Positions 9,054 through 17,169 of a stretch of 64,000 nucleotides of DNA are shown one piece after another (position 1 is the stretch's first letter; each line of letters opens with the position of its first letter). The DNA is taken from NCBI GenBank assembly GCA_049841135.1, contig JASGHK010000008.1:1588614-1652613 (forward strand). The letters are read 5' to 3'. Both the position numbers and the translations under genes were made by a program. The DNA comes from JACRCT01 sp049841135 (GTDB lineage: Bacteria > Myxococcota > Myxococcia > Myxococcales > UBA5297). The notes under the pieces are model-generated. The model ran no database searches, was not told the origin of the DNA, and saw only the letters and a list, made by a program, of their open reading frames with translations.

Positions 9054-10574
9054 ATGACCGTCTCGTACGTCACCACCTCCATCCCCTACGTCAACGCCAA
9101 CCCCCACCTCGGCCACGCGCTCGAGTTCTGCATCGCCGACGCCTACGCGCGCTGGCGACGCTCGCGCGCAGCCCGGGTGCACTTCGTCACCGGCACCGAC
9201 GACCACAGCCTCAAGAACGTGCTGGCAGCGCAGCAGGCGGGCGTGCCCACGGCGCAGTGGGTCGCCGAGCACGCCCAGGCCTTCCAGACGCTGAACGCCA
9301 GGCTCGCCGTCAGCGCCGACGCCTTCGTTCGCACCAGCGCCGACGAGAGCCACGCCCCCGCGGTGCGCGCGCTCTGGCAGGCCTGCGCCGCACGAGGTGA
9401 CCTCTACCGGCGCACCTACCGCGGGCTCTACTGCGTCGGCTGCGAGCGCTTCTTCGAGCTGGAAGAGCTGGTCGACGGTCGCTGTCCCGACCACGGCGTC
9501 GCCCCGGAGGAGGTGGCCGAGGAGAACTGGTTCTTCCGCCTCTCCCGCTATCGCGACGTGGTTCGCGAGGCGATCGAGTCCGGACGGCTGCGGATCGTCC
9601 ACGACGGAGCGCGCGAGGAGGCGCTCGCGTTCCTGGGCGGCGAGGTCCGCGACCTGTCGGTGTCGCGCTCCGCCGCGCGGGCCCGCGGCTGGGGCCTTCC
9701 CGTGCCTGGCGATCCGTCACAGGTGATCTGGGTCTGGTTCGACGCGCTCGCCTACTACCTCGCCGCTCTCGGCTACGGCGGGCCCGACCCGCGCCGCTTC
9801 GAGACGTTCTGGTGCACGAGCGCCGAGCGGGTGCACGTGATCGGCAAGGGCATCGCTCGCTTCCACACCGTCTTCTGGCCTGCGTTCCTCGCCTCGGCCG
9901 GGCTGCCGCTGCCGACGGACCTCCTGGTGCACGGACACCTGACCCTGGACGGCGCGAAGATCAGCAAGTCGGGCCGGAGCTTGGATCCCCTGCCGCTGAT
10001 CGACAGCCATGGGGCCGAGGCGCTGCGCTACTACCTGCTCCGACACGTGCGGACCAGCCGCGATGCGGACTTCTCCGTCGACCGGTTCACCACGGCCTAC
10101 AACGCCGACCTCGCCAATGGCCTGGGCAACCTCGCGAGCCGCGTCTTCGCGCTCGTCGAGCAGGCCACGGGCGGGACCATCCCCAAAGCGGGGCTGGAGA
10201 CTCCCGACGACGCGGAGCTGCGTTCGTGCGCGCTCGCGGTGCGAGGTCAGGTCGACGAGGCGTTCAGCCGCCTCAGCCTGGACGAAGCCCTCGGCGCGAT
10301 CTTCGGGCTCGTCGAGCACGCCAACCGCCACATCGCTCGCCAGGCCCCGTGGGCCCTGCTCCGCGCCGGAAATCGAGACCGGGCCGAGGCCATCCTGCGG
10401 TCGCTCCTCGAGGCGCTGCGAGTGGTCGCCGAAGAGTGCGCGCCGTTCTTGCCCGCGACCGCCGAAGCGCTGCACCGGCGGCTCGGCACCGTGGGGCCCG
10501 CCTCGCGCGGCTGGAACGTTCTCCCGACCGGCGCCCGCCTCGGACCTGGAGGGGCCCTCTTTCCGCGTCTGTGA
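9054..10574 (+). CDS. metG: Methionyl-tRNA synthetase
   Basis: Class I aminoacyl-tRNA synthetase, 506 residues, charging tRNA-Met with methionine in the cytoplasm. The ATP-binding HIGH motif appears as HLGH (residues 18-21) after PYVNANP. The connective zinc knuckle is C-V-G-C...C-P-D-H (about 126-147), and the KMSKS loop is KISKS near residue 303. An all-helical anticodon-binding domain follows (ADLANGLGNLASRVFALVEQATGG... HIARQAPWALL). There is no C-terminal tRNA-binding (EMAP-like) domain, as in the short MetG forms of many bacteria. The ATG at 9054 has CAGGAG seven bases upstream. No frameshift. A myxobacterial genome may carry a second, longer metG elsewhere. Confidence 0.95.
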   Translation: MTVSYVTTSIPYVNANPHLGHALEFCIADAYARWRRSRAARVHFVTGTDDHSLKNVLAAQQAGVPTAQWVAEHAQAFQTLNARLAVSADAFVRTSADESHAPAVRALWQACAARGDLYRRTYRGLYCVGCERFFELEELVDGRCPDHGVAPEEVAEENWFFRLSRYRDVVREAIESGRLRIVHDGAREEALAFLGGEVRDLSVSRSAARARGWGLPVPGDPSQVIWVWFDALAYYLAALGYGGPDPRRFETFWCTSAERVHVIGKGIARFHTVFWPAFLASAGLPLPTDLLVHGHLTLDGAKISKSGRSLDPLPLIDSHGAEALRYYLLRHVRTSRDADFSVDRFTTAYNADLANGLGNLASRVFALVEQATGGTIPKAGLETPDDAELRSCALAVRGQVDEAFSRLSLDEALGAIFGLVEHANRHIARQAPWALLRAGNRDRAEAILRSLLEALRVVAEECAPFLPATAEALHRRLGTVGPASRGWNVLPTGARLGPGGALFPRL

Positions 10575-10716
10575 GGCGACGGTCGTTCGTCTTCCTCGCC
10601 GGCCGGACCTGCAGACCCGCGCCTGCGCCTCGTGGAGACTGTCCCCGAGCGCTGGCGTTCGGCGAGACTGACGGGACTCTGCGCGCCCGAACGAAGGCTG
10701 AAGACCGAGGACCTCC

Positions 10717-11715
10717 ATGCGCTGGCTACCCATCTCCCTCGTCGTCGTCGCCGCCGTCTTCGGCACTGGCTGCACCAGCGCGCTCGGGCTGGCGCGGGAA
10801 GGCCGCTGGTACGACGCGTCCCGCAAGGCCGAGTTCGACTCCGAGGCGCAGCGGCTGGTGCTGGCCGCCGCCCTCGAGCAGACCGACGCCACGCTGGAGT
10901 TCGTGTTGCACGAACCACAGGCGCTCGCCGCCGACATGCCCTACGTCCCGGGACGCATCCGGGCCGGCTCGATCCTGCTCGCCTCGGCGACGCTGACCCG
11001 GCGCCCCGGCGGCCCGGTGCTGGACCTGGTCGCCCAGCCGGGCACGACCTGGTTCCAGGAGCCCTGCTGCGCCCCGATGGACTGGCTGCACGTGGACGAC
11101 CGCGACGACGAGGCCTCACGCATCCGCGAGGCGCAGGCCCGCGCGGCGGAGCAGGCGAGCGATCAGGCAACCCGCTATCGAGGCGCGTTCGGCGGCATGC
11201 TCTCCGCCTGGGACGCGCTCAAGGGCATCGGCGCCGGCTTCGCTGCCGATGTGGTCTTCCTCGCCACCGGCGGCGCGGTCGACGTCGACGTCAGCGGTAA
11301 CCCCGGCTCGCTGGCCTCACCGCTGCAGATGCTGCGCTTCGTCGGTCGCGCCGTGGTCGCCCGACCATCGCGGCGCGCCCCGGCGGAGAGCGCGCCGACC
11401 CCGGCCGAGCACGCCGCGCGCGAGGAGGGCCTGCGCCGCGCCGAGGCGGCCCTCGTGCTCGGCAAGCTGCTCAGCCGTGACGACCGACGCCTGTATGGAG
11501 ACAGCTGTGTGGCGACGCCGGAGGAACCCACCTCGGTCCACTGGTGGCTCTTCCGAACGCCCGAGCACCCTGAGCGAGTGCCCGTCTCGATCTCCGCGAC
11601 CTTCCAGGGACCGCCCGACCTCTGGCGCTCCACCGTGTCCGCCAACGTCCTGCTCCCGGCCAAGCCCTCCTGGACCGCGAAGGAGATCGCCCTGGCGCTG
11701 CGCGCGGCGCACTGA
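10717..11715 (+). CDS. Lipoprotein of unknown function, 332 aa
   Basis: A signal peptide with lipobox (VFGTGC, Cys near residue 19) predicts a lipid-anchored envelope protein. The sequence is intact and has a Cys-Cys pair (QEPCCAPMDW), a Gly/Ala-rich hydrophobic stretch near the middle (FGGMLSAWDALKGIGAGFAADVVFLATGGAV) that could be a membrane-associated helix, and a C-terminal beta-rich part (SVHWWLFRTPEHPERVPVSISATFQGP). No known family or catalytic motif was recognised. It lies between metG and a convergent AraC-type regulator, with a small GC-rich hairpin at 11717-11732 after the stop that may help termination. Confidence 0.7.
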   Translation: MRWLPISLVVVAAVFGTGCTSALGLAREGRWYDASRKAEFDSEAQRLVLAAALEQTDATLEFVLHEPQALAADMPYVPGRIRAGSILLASATLTRRPGGPVLDLVAQPGTTWFQEPCCAPMDWLHVDDRDDEASRIREAQARAAEQASDQATRYRGAFGGMLSAWDALKGIGAGFAADVVFLATGGAVDVDVSGNPGSLASPLQMLRFVGRAVVARPSRRAPAESAPTPAEHAAREEGLRRAEAALVLGKLLSRDDRRLYGDSCVATPEEPTSVHWWLFRTPEHPERVPVSISATFQGPPDLWRSTVSANVLLPAKPSWTAKEIALALRAAH

Positions 11716-11778
11716 CCGCGACGAGCGTCGCGACGCGGCGAGGACGCTCGAGCCGCCCCCGCCGCATCCGTCAGCGCC

Positions 11779-12780
11779 TCACAGCGGCCGGACCGGCGCG
11801 CAGATGGCCACGACGTGCTTCTTCTGCGGGTGCTTCTCGGGATCGTTCAGGTACAGCTCGAAGCACGGGCGGTCGTCGGGCTGGTAGCCGCTCTCCGGCA
11901 GCCACTTGCCGTACACATACGCCCAGGCCTCGCCGTACTCGGACGGATCGATCTCGAAGCGGGCCATGACGTACTTGCCCGCGGGGATCTCCATCACCCC
12001 AATCTCGCCCTCGGCGCGCGTGCCCTGGGGCACCGCGACGCAGACGCTGATGCGCCGCTTGTCCTCCTCCGTGATCTCCGGATTGTCGTGGTAGATGGTC
12101 AGGCACTTCGTCGCCGGGCCGAGCAGGCCGCGCGGCCCAGCCCACTTCATGATCTGGCCGAAGAGCCTGCCGAACAGCGCGGCGTCCCCGGCGTACGGCC
12201 CGGTGTGCCGCACATACGCCACCGTCATCGCGGCCTGGTTGACGACCTCCACCGACTGCGGATCCTTCACCTTCAATGCCTTCTGCATGCCACCGCTCCC
12301 TGGTGTGTGGCCGGCGCCCCATGCGCCAGCGTCGGGAGCACCGTAGCCGCTGCTGCCTTCGCCCTCTTTTCCGCCCTTGCGAACCGTTTTGCAGTTCTTG
12401 CTGCCGCCATCGCGCCACTGCGAGGCGCTCATGCCGAAGGCGGCCCGAAAGGAGCGGGCGAAGCTGGCCGACGACCCGAAGCCGCAGTCGAGCGCGATGG
12501 CGGTGACGCTCTTGTTGGGGTGCTGGACGAGCTGCGAGGCCGCCTTCTCCAGCCTCAGGCGCAGCACGAACTGGTAGAGGCTCTCGCCGGTGAAGGCCTT
12601 GAAGAGCCGGTGGAAGTGGAAGGGCGAGAAGCAGGCCACCTTCGCCAGGTCCTCCAGCGCCAGCGGCTCGTCCAGGTGCTTCTCGACGTGGTCCACCACC
12701 CGGTTGATGCGCGCGGCGTATTCGGCGCGGCTGTTGGCTTCGCGGTCGCTGCCCATCGAGTCCTCCCAGCTGCGGATCAT
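11779..12780 (-). CDS. AraC-family regulator with GyrI-like effector domain
   Basis: The 333-residue protein has an N-terminal AraC-type double helix-turn-helix (about residues 20-125: LALEDLAKVACFSPFHFHRLFKAFTGESL, then SVTAIALDCGFGSSASFARSFRAAFGMS). A Gly/Ser-rich linker joins it to a C-terminal GyrI/SOUL-like ligand-binding domain (about 165-333: VRHTGPYAG..., CFELYLNDPEKHPQKKHVVAICAPV). This is the Rob/SoxS-with-GyrI layout, which binds hydrophobic or cationic compounds and activates efflux or stress genes. The start is ATG at 12780; an internal ATG at 12756 is a possible alternative. It is divergent from the lipoprotein at 12958, a likely target region. Confidence 0.88.
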   Translation of the reverse strand: MIRSWEDSMGSDREANSRAEYAARINRVVDHVEKHLDEPLALEDLAKVACFSPFHFHRLFKAFTGESLYQFVLRLRLEKAASQLVQHPNKSVTAIALDCGFGSSASFARSFRAAFGMSASQWRDGGSKNCKTVRKGGKEGEGSSGYGAPDAGAWGAGHTPGSGGMQKALKVKDPQSVEVVNQAAMTVAYVRHTGPYAGDAALFGRLFGQIMKWAGPRGLLGPATKCLTIYHDNPEITEEDKRRISVCVAVPQGTRAEGEIGVMEIPAGKYVMARFEIDPSEYGEAWAYVYGKWLPESGYQPDDRPCFELYLNDPEKHPQKKHVVAICAPVRPL

Positions 12781-12920
12781 GCCCGAAGGCTCCGGACCGG
12801 CCAGCCCAATCGCCCGATGGGCGCCCCGCGAGCGCGGGGCGAGCCATCACCGCACTTTTGGTGCGGCTACGGGCGATACTCGGCGCGCGCGGACCGACGG
12901 AAAGCAGCTAGACTGACGAC

Positions 12921-12939
12921 GCTCTCCGAACCGGAGAGC
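12921..12939 (+). promoter_or_regulatory. Short hairpin before a ribosome site
   Basis: A perfect 7-bp stem (GCTCTCC with GGAGAGC) has a 5-base loop and lies eight bases upstream of the AGGAGG ribosome site (12948-12953) of the lipoprotein gene at 12958. It may be a 5'-UTR stability or attenuation element, or half of an operator. Confidence 0.4.
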
Positions 12940-12957
12940 CACCTCCCAGGAGGCTCC

Positions 12958-13489
12958 ATGCGCCGCCACCTCTTTCTGCTCGCGCTCAGCGCTGCCGCAG
13001 CCTGCTCGACGCCCGAGCCGGTGCCCGTGGTCGGGGGCTGTGGCGGCGGCATCTTCGGCCAGCACGCCGTCGGGACTGCGAGCCTCTCCACCAGCCTCGG
13101 AGACCTCGAAGTGACGGTCTGCGGCGTGCAACTCGCCGGCTGCCCCGACAACAAACCCGGCGACTGCCAGTCTGTGACGTTCTCGGGCGACAACGGGACC
13201 TACTCCCTCATCGTTGGCGCCATCCTTCCCAAGGCGTCCGGCACCTTCGAATGCAGCTCTGAGCAGGTGGTGGTCTCCCTGAGCAAGTTCGACAGCCACA
13301 ACGAAGGCGTCTGGGCGGGTACTGCATTCACGGACAGCAGCGGCTCTCACGGGTCCTGCAAGAATCACGCAGCAGACCTCCGACGCCCACAACTGGGTGG
13401 GCACCATCGAAGGCACCCTGCTCGTCGGCTCGTCTCCGTTCCAGGGCACGGCGACGTTCCTCGTGTCCGGCTCCGTCCACACCGACTAG
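12958..13489 (+). CDS. Small Cys-containing lipoprotein (frameshifted)
   Basis: The ATG at 12958 has a consensus AGGAGG ahead of it. The product starts with a signal peptide and lipobox (AAAAC). A beta-rich domain follows with several Cys (GGCGGGIFG, VCGVQLAGCPDNKPGDC, GTFECSS, HGSCKN), probably disulfide-bonded at the cell surface. The first frame runs into nonsense after about 13365. The adjacent frame continues with SDAHNWVGTIEGTLLVGS...TATFLVSGSVHTD and stops at 13487-13489, completing a plausible beta domain of about 176 residues. A one-base error near 13365 is likely. No family was recognised; the layout resembles small myxobacterial DUF lipoproteins. Confidence 0.6.
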
Positions 13490-13516
13490 CGCGGCGTCTC
13501 CGGGCTAGCATCCGAC

Positions 13517-14023
13517 CTACGGTCCCTTGCAGTCGGTGACTCCGGACTTCTGCAGCACAGCCCCGATGGCTGCCGCGGCGCTCTTGGTCTTCGCGCCCTC
13601 GAGGATGAGGAAGGTGACCCGCTTCTTGCCCAGGCAGAGCGGCGCAGTCACCGGCTGGGTGTGGATCTGCCGGGTCGAGTCCGGGTCGTGGACATCCACA
13701 TAGAACCAGAGGCCGTCTGGGTCGGGGTTGGGGACGCCCGACGTCCATCCGCCGGAGTGCTCCGGGGCGTGCGTCTTGTACGCGTAGTCGATGGCCAGCG
13801 TCCCCGGCAGCAGCTGCTTCGCCGCCTGGAACTCCTCGAGCTGCGGATAGTCCTTCTTGAGGCGCTCGATCCCAGCCGCGATGGCCTGGAGAGCCTTCAG
13901 CTCGGTGGTCGCCGGCGCAGGCTTTGGCTCAGGGCTCGGCTCGGCTGACCAAGCCGTGGAGCCAATGCCGAGCACCACCGTTGACGCCGCCAGCAGCCAG
14001 GACCTTCGTTGGAACGCAGCCAT
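13517..14023 (-). CDS. Secreted protein of unknown function, 168 aa
   Basis: It starts at the ATG at 14021-14023 with a signal peptide (RRSWLLAASTVVLGIGSTAWSA) and a Pro/Glu-rich linker. The globular part (LKALQAIAAGIERLKKDYPQLEEF, then GLWFYVDVHDPDSTRQIHTQPVTAPLCLGKKRVTFLILEG) has an alpha-plus-beta pattern and one Cys pair that may form a disulfide. No family was recognised. The hydrolase gene starting at 14992 ends 9 bases upstream of this one on the same strand, so the two probably share a transcript. Confidence 0.65.
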   Translation of the reverse strand: MAAFQRRSWLLAASTVVLGIGSTAWSAEPSPEPKPAPATTELKALQAIAAGIERLKKDYPQLEEFQAAKQLLPGTLAIDYAYKTHAPEHSGGWTSGVPNPDPDGLWFYVDVHDPDSTRQIHTQPVTAPLCLGKKRVTFLILEGAKTKSAAAAIGAVLQKSGVTDCKGP

Positions 14024-14032
14024 GTCGACCTC

Positions 14033-14992
14033 CTACTTTGCCCCCTCGCCAGCGCCTCGCGGCCGCGAAGCGCTCTGGGAGCTGATCCACTGGTCGACGA
14101 GCTGGAACGGCCGCTCGCCGAGCAGGTCGTGACCCAGCCCCTGGAGCAGCACGAACTGCACGTTCGCCTTCCCGGCGCGAGCCATTTCGTCCCGCGACTG
14201 GGCCACCGCGCTGGCCGGCACCGAGTCGAGGTCCTGCGTTCCGTGGAGCACCAGCACCGGGAACTCCGCCGAGCTCCAGAGCGGCCGTACGCCGGAGAAG
14301 AACATCTGGCTCCAGAAGCGCTCGGTCCGCGCCCACATCGGGCTCTCCGAGTCCGGGGCGGCGCGCAGGCGCGCCATCAGGCTCTGGTGGTCGGCCAGGC
14401 GCGCCTCGACGGCGGCCGGCTCCAAGAGCCCCCGGCGCCCCTTCTCCCGGGCGATCTCCGGGAGCAGGTCAGACAGCGGCCAGGTCCCACCACCGAGGTT
14501 GGCGATGCCCGCCACCTCGCCCGGATGCGCGCTCGCGTGGAGCACCGCGACATGGGCGCCTGCGGAATGGCCGATCAAGAAGACGGCGCGCCCCGGGTAG
14601 GCGGCCCGAAGCGCCTGCAGGAGGCTGCCCAGCTCCTCGACGCGGTGGAGGAAGTCTGCCTGCGCGAACCGCGGCGTGCCGCAGACCGTGTTGACGTACG
14701 TCCGCGGCCGCACGAGCAGGGCGCTCCCCGTACGGCGGACCAGGAAGCGCCGCCACGCCTCCTCGCGGAAGCCCTGGCACTGCGAGCCGTCCCCCTCCAC
14801 GAAGACCGCCAGCGGCGCGCCGTCGCGGGTGCCCGCCGCGACGCCGACGTAGTAGTCGAGCCGCTCGCCGCGCCAGAGGTAGCTGCCGCGCTCGACGTGG
14901 ATCTCCCGTCCGAACAGGTTGTGGGCAGCGCAGCCGGCGCAGAGCACCAGCACGAGCGAGGTGCCGACGAGACGAGGTTTCCTGCAGTCCAT
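14033..14992 (-). CDS. Alpha/beta-hydrolase lipoprotein
   Basis: The 319-residue protein begins with a lipobox signal peptide (LVLCAGC), so it is envelope-anchored. It has the alpha/beta-hydrolase core: an early strand and oxyanion region (PLAVFVEGDGSQC), the nucleophile elbow GHSAG (FLIGHSAGAHVAVLHASAH), a downstream Asp region (VLVLHGTQDLDSV) and a late His (LQGLGHDLLGE). All three members of a Ser-Asp-His triad are visible, so it is probably an active esterase or lipase. The substrate is unknown. It lies just upstream of the secreted protein gene at 13517 on the same strand. Confidence 0.82.
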   Translation of the reverse strand: MDCRKPRLVGTSLVLVLCAGCAAHNLFGREIHVERGSYLWRGERLDYYVGVAAGTRDGAPLAVFVEGDGSQCQGFREEAWRRFLVRRTGSALLVRPRTYVNTVCGTPRFAQADFLHRVEELGSLLQALRAAYPGRAVFLIGHSAGAHVAVLHASAHPGEVAGIANLGGGTWPLSDLLPEIAREKGRRGLLEPAAVEARLADHQSLMARLRAAPDSESPMWARTERFWSQMFFSGVRPLWSSAEFPVLVLHGTQDLDSVPASAVAQSRDEMARAGKANVQFVLLQGLGHDLLGERPFQLVDQWISSQSASRPRGAGEGAK

Positions 14993-15124
14993 GGTCGCGC
15001 TGCAGCCTAGCCCGATCGCCGCGCCCGCGGCCCACCTCGACCTGCCGGCGATGGGCGATTTCTCCAGGTCCGCGGACGACCGGGGTTGACTCCGGGACTG
15101 GCGAACGATACTGCCGCAGCCACC

Positions 15125-15820
15125 ATGTCCCTCCTCCAGCGCGCCCGCGCCTTCAAGCTGATGAGCGAAGTCGCCGTCCTCTCCGGCGGCTACCACCTGG
15201 TCAAAGTCGTCGGGAACTTCATCGACGCCGAGGAGGGCGTCATCGAGCACCGCGTGAGCCAGCTCCTGTCGCGCCGCCTGCTGCGGCACGCCGGCCTGGA
15301 GGTCGAGGTCACCGGGGCCGAGCACGTCGAAGGCCTCGAGCGCTACGCCGTCGTCTGCTCGCACGCCAGCTACATCGACTGGGCCCTGCTGCTCGGGTAC
15401 TTCCCCGCCCCGCTGCGCTTCATCGCCAAGCGAGAGCTGACGCACCTGCCGTTCGTCGGCTCCTTCCTGCGGCTGCGCGGGGTGCTCATCGACCGCCGGG
15501 CGGGCCGCGGCGCGAAGGAGGCCATCGCCGCTGCCTCGAAGGACGGCAAGTCCTGGCCCATCCTCCTCTTCGCCGAGGGCACCCGGACCCCGGACGGCAA
15601 GCTGCAGCCCTTCAAGAAGAGCGGCCTGCGCATCCTCGCCGAGGCGGGCCGCGCGCTCCTGCCGGTGCGCATCCACGGCACCTTCGAGTCGATGCCTCGC
15701 CACACCCTGGCCGTCATCCCTGGGCGCCTGCGCCTGTGCATCGGCGAGCCGGTGTTCCCCACTCCCGAGACCATCGAGGAGTCCATGGCCGAGGTGGAGC
15801 GCCGCGTCGCCGCGCTGTGA
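15125..15820 (+). CDS. 1-acyl-sn-glycerol-3-phosphate acyltransferase (PlsC family)
   Basis: This 231-residue membrane-associated acyltransferase has the family's block I as HASYIDW (H-x4-D, near residues 80-85), block II around FVGSFLRLRGVLIDR, and block III as FAEGTRT (near 151). Block IV lies in LLPVRIHGTFESMP. PlsC enzymes transfer an acyl chain to lysophosphatidic acid to make phosphatidic acid for phospholipids. The length matches the short PlsC group. I chose the ATG at 15125; an upstream in-frame ATG at 15086 would add 13 residues without clear support. No frameshift. It is convergent with the arrestin-like gene. Confidence 0.88.
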   Translation: MSLLQRARAFKLMSEVAVLSGGYHLVKVVGNFIDAEEGVIEHRVSQLLSRRLLRHAGLEVEVTGAEHVEGLERYAVVCSHASYIDWALLLGYFPAPLRFIAKRELTHLPFVGSFLRLRGVLIDRRAGRGAKEAIAAASKDGKSWPILLFAEGTRTPDGKLQPFKKSGLRILAEAGRALLPVRIHGTFESMPRHTLAVIPGRLRLCIGEPVFPTPETIEESMAEVERRVAAL

Positions 15821-15841
15821 GGGCTCAGGTGCTGGGCCGGC

Positions 15842-15864
15842 CGGATGGCCGGCGATCCGCGAGC
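15842..15864. repeat. Dispersed near-palindromic repeat, copy 1
   Basis: Contains GGATGGCCGGCGATCC, an imperfect palindrome. The 23-base unit is identical to 19737-19759. Both copies are intergenic. Confidence 0.7.
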
Positions 15865-16010
15865 AAGGCGGCTGCGCGCTGAGGGTGAGTGCGCACGGGA
15901 TCTTCGCGGAGCCAAGGCACCGCGACCCGAGCCCCTTTCGAGGACCCGGGTCGCGACTGCTGAAGATAGACATGCAAACGGTGACATGACCGAACCCGTC
16001 GAATGCGCTG

Positions 16011-16032
16011 GCCCCTCGACAAACTCGGGGTG
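16011..16032. repeat. Dispersed stem-loop repeat, copy 1
   Basis: The arms CCCCTCGA and the CTCGGGG-type partner flank CAAA. Read on the minus strand it is CCCCGAGTTTGTCGAGGGG, nearly the same as 31342-31360. It lies just after the 3' end of the minus-strand gene at 16062. Confidence 0.65.
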
Positions 16033-16061
16033 CCGGTCTCCGAGCCCGGGGTGTCGACCGG

Positions 16062-16994
16062 TTAGGTCAGGCGCACCTCCGTGCGCGCCGCGGCGGCCTC
16101 GGCCTGGCCTTCGACGTCGGCGATGTTGACGACCACCAGCTTGACCCGCGAGTCCCCGGCGGCGGCGCCCGGCTCGAACCCGTGCTCGCGCAGCTTCGCG
16201 GACAGGTCGATGTCCTTGACCATCCAGGTCTGGACCGCCTTGTCGCCCTTGGCCATCTTCTTGGGGAAGGTGATGTTGGTGCCGCCGAAGCTGACGCTGA
16301 GCGGGTTCTTCACGAGCTCGGGGTCCTGGTCCTTGGCGACCAGCACGTCCACCGGCCCCTTGTCCGTCTGCAGCTCCAGGCGGACCTCGTAGCGGGTCGC
16401 GGTGAGGACGCACGGCGCGCGGCCGGTGACCTCGATGGTGCCCTTGAGGACGCTGTCGGTGACCGGGAAGGAGGCGATGTCGGCGGGGTTGCCCTCGATG
16501 ACGGTGGTCTTGGCGAGCACCGGCCCGGCCTTCGACGGCCCGAGCTTGACCTCGACCTCGGCGCAGGGGTCGAACGGCGAGCCCTTCACGTCGGCGATGC
16601 AGTTGACGAGCAGCTTGATCTTCGGGTGACCGACGACCGCCGCCAGGTCGTTGTAGTTCTGGAAGCCCAGGTACTTCTCGAGGTCGATGTCGCGCACCTT
16701 GAACTCGTGCTCGAAGCTCTGCCCCGGGGTCATCTCCGCCTGGTAGGTGTCCTTGCTGGAGGCGATGATCACGTTGCCCCACTGGCCGTTGGTCTCGGTG
16801 CGCAGGATGACCTCGTACTTCATCGCCAGCATGGTGCAGTTCTGGTCGGCGATGACCTTCATCTTGCCGCTCACGGTGCCGTCGCTGATGGCGAAGACGG
16901 CCTGGGCCGGCGCCTGACCGTTGATGCCGAGGACCTCCACGCGGGCCATGTTCTTGCCACCGGCGAACTGCTTCACCTTGTCGAAGAATCCCAT
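16062..16994 (-). CDS. Two-repeat arrestin-like (Spo0M-like) protein
   Basis: The 310-residue cytoplasmic protein starts with MGFFDKVKQFAGG. It has two similar halves: residues 15-150 (ARVEVLGINGQAPAQAVFAISDGTVSGKMKV...KYEVILRTET) and 160-310 (AKTTVIEGNPADIASFPVTDSVLKGTIEV...RYEVRLELQT). Each half has VRDIDL/VKDIDL before its last strands and ends with a strand like KLLVNCIADV or KLVVVNIADV. This pattern of beta-sandwich halves resembles arrestin-fold Spo0M-type proteins. The start is ATG at 16994; GGAAGGAC lies upstream. Function is unknown: arrestin-like proteins are scaffolds, so a signalling role is possible. Fold is inferred from strand pattern. Confidence 0.55.
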   Translation of the reverse strand: MGFFDKVKQFAGGKNMARVEVLGINGQAPAQAVFAISDGTVSGKMKVIADQNCTMLAMKYEVILRTETNGQWGNVIIASSKDTYQAEMTPGQSFEHEFKVRDIDLEKYLGFQNYNDLAAVVGHPKIKLLVNCIADVKGSPFDPCAEVEVKLGPSKAGPVLAKTTVIEGNPADIASFPVTDSVLKGTIEVTGRAPCVLTATRYEVRLELQTDKGPVDVLVAKDQDPELVKNPLSVSFGGTNITFPKKMAKGDKAVQTWMVKDIDLSAKLREHGFEPGAAAGDSRVKLVVVNIADVEGQAEAAAARTEVRLT

Positions 16995-17169
16995 CGTCGG
17001 ACCGTCCTTCCTTTGGAGTAGGGCCGGAAAACCCCGGCGTTCGGCGATAGGTGCCCCCAGCCAGGCGGATTTGGGAATCGCCGGCGGCGTGCTGTAGAAC
17101 TCCGGCTGCTCCGTCCATCTCCACCCTCTCGCCGGCGACGCTTCACGCCGGCTCCTCGCGGAGGCGTTC

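Larger units (their letters stand above)
15821..16061. other. Intergenic between convergent genes, two dispersed repeats
   Basis: No gene was recognised. It carries a 23-base near-palindrome at 15842-15864 that recurs at 19737-19759. A second stem-loop element at 16011-16032 recurs at 31340-31362. Confidence 0.6.
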
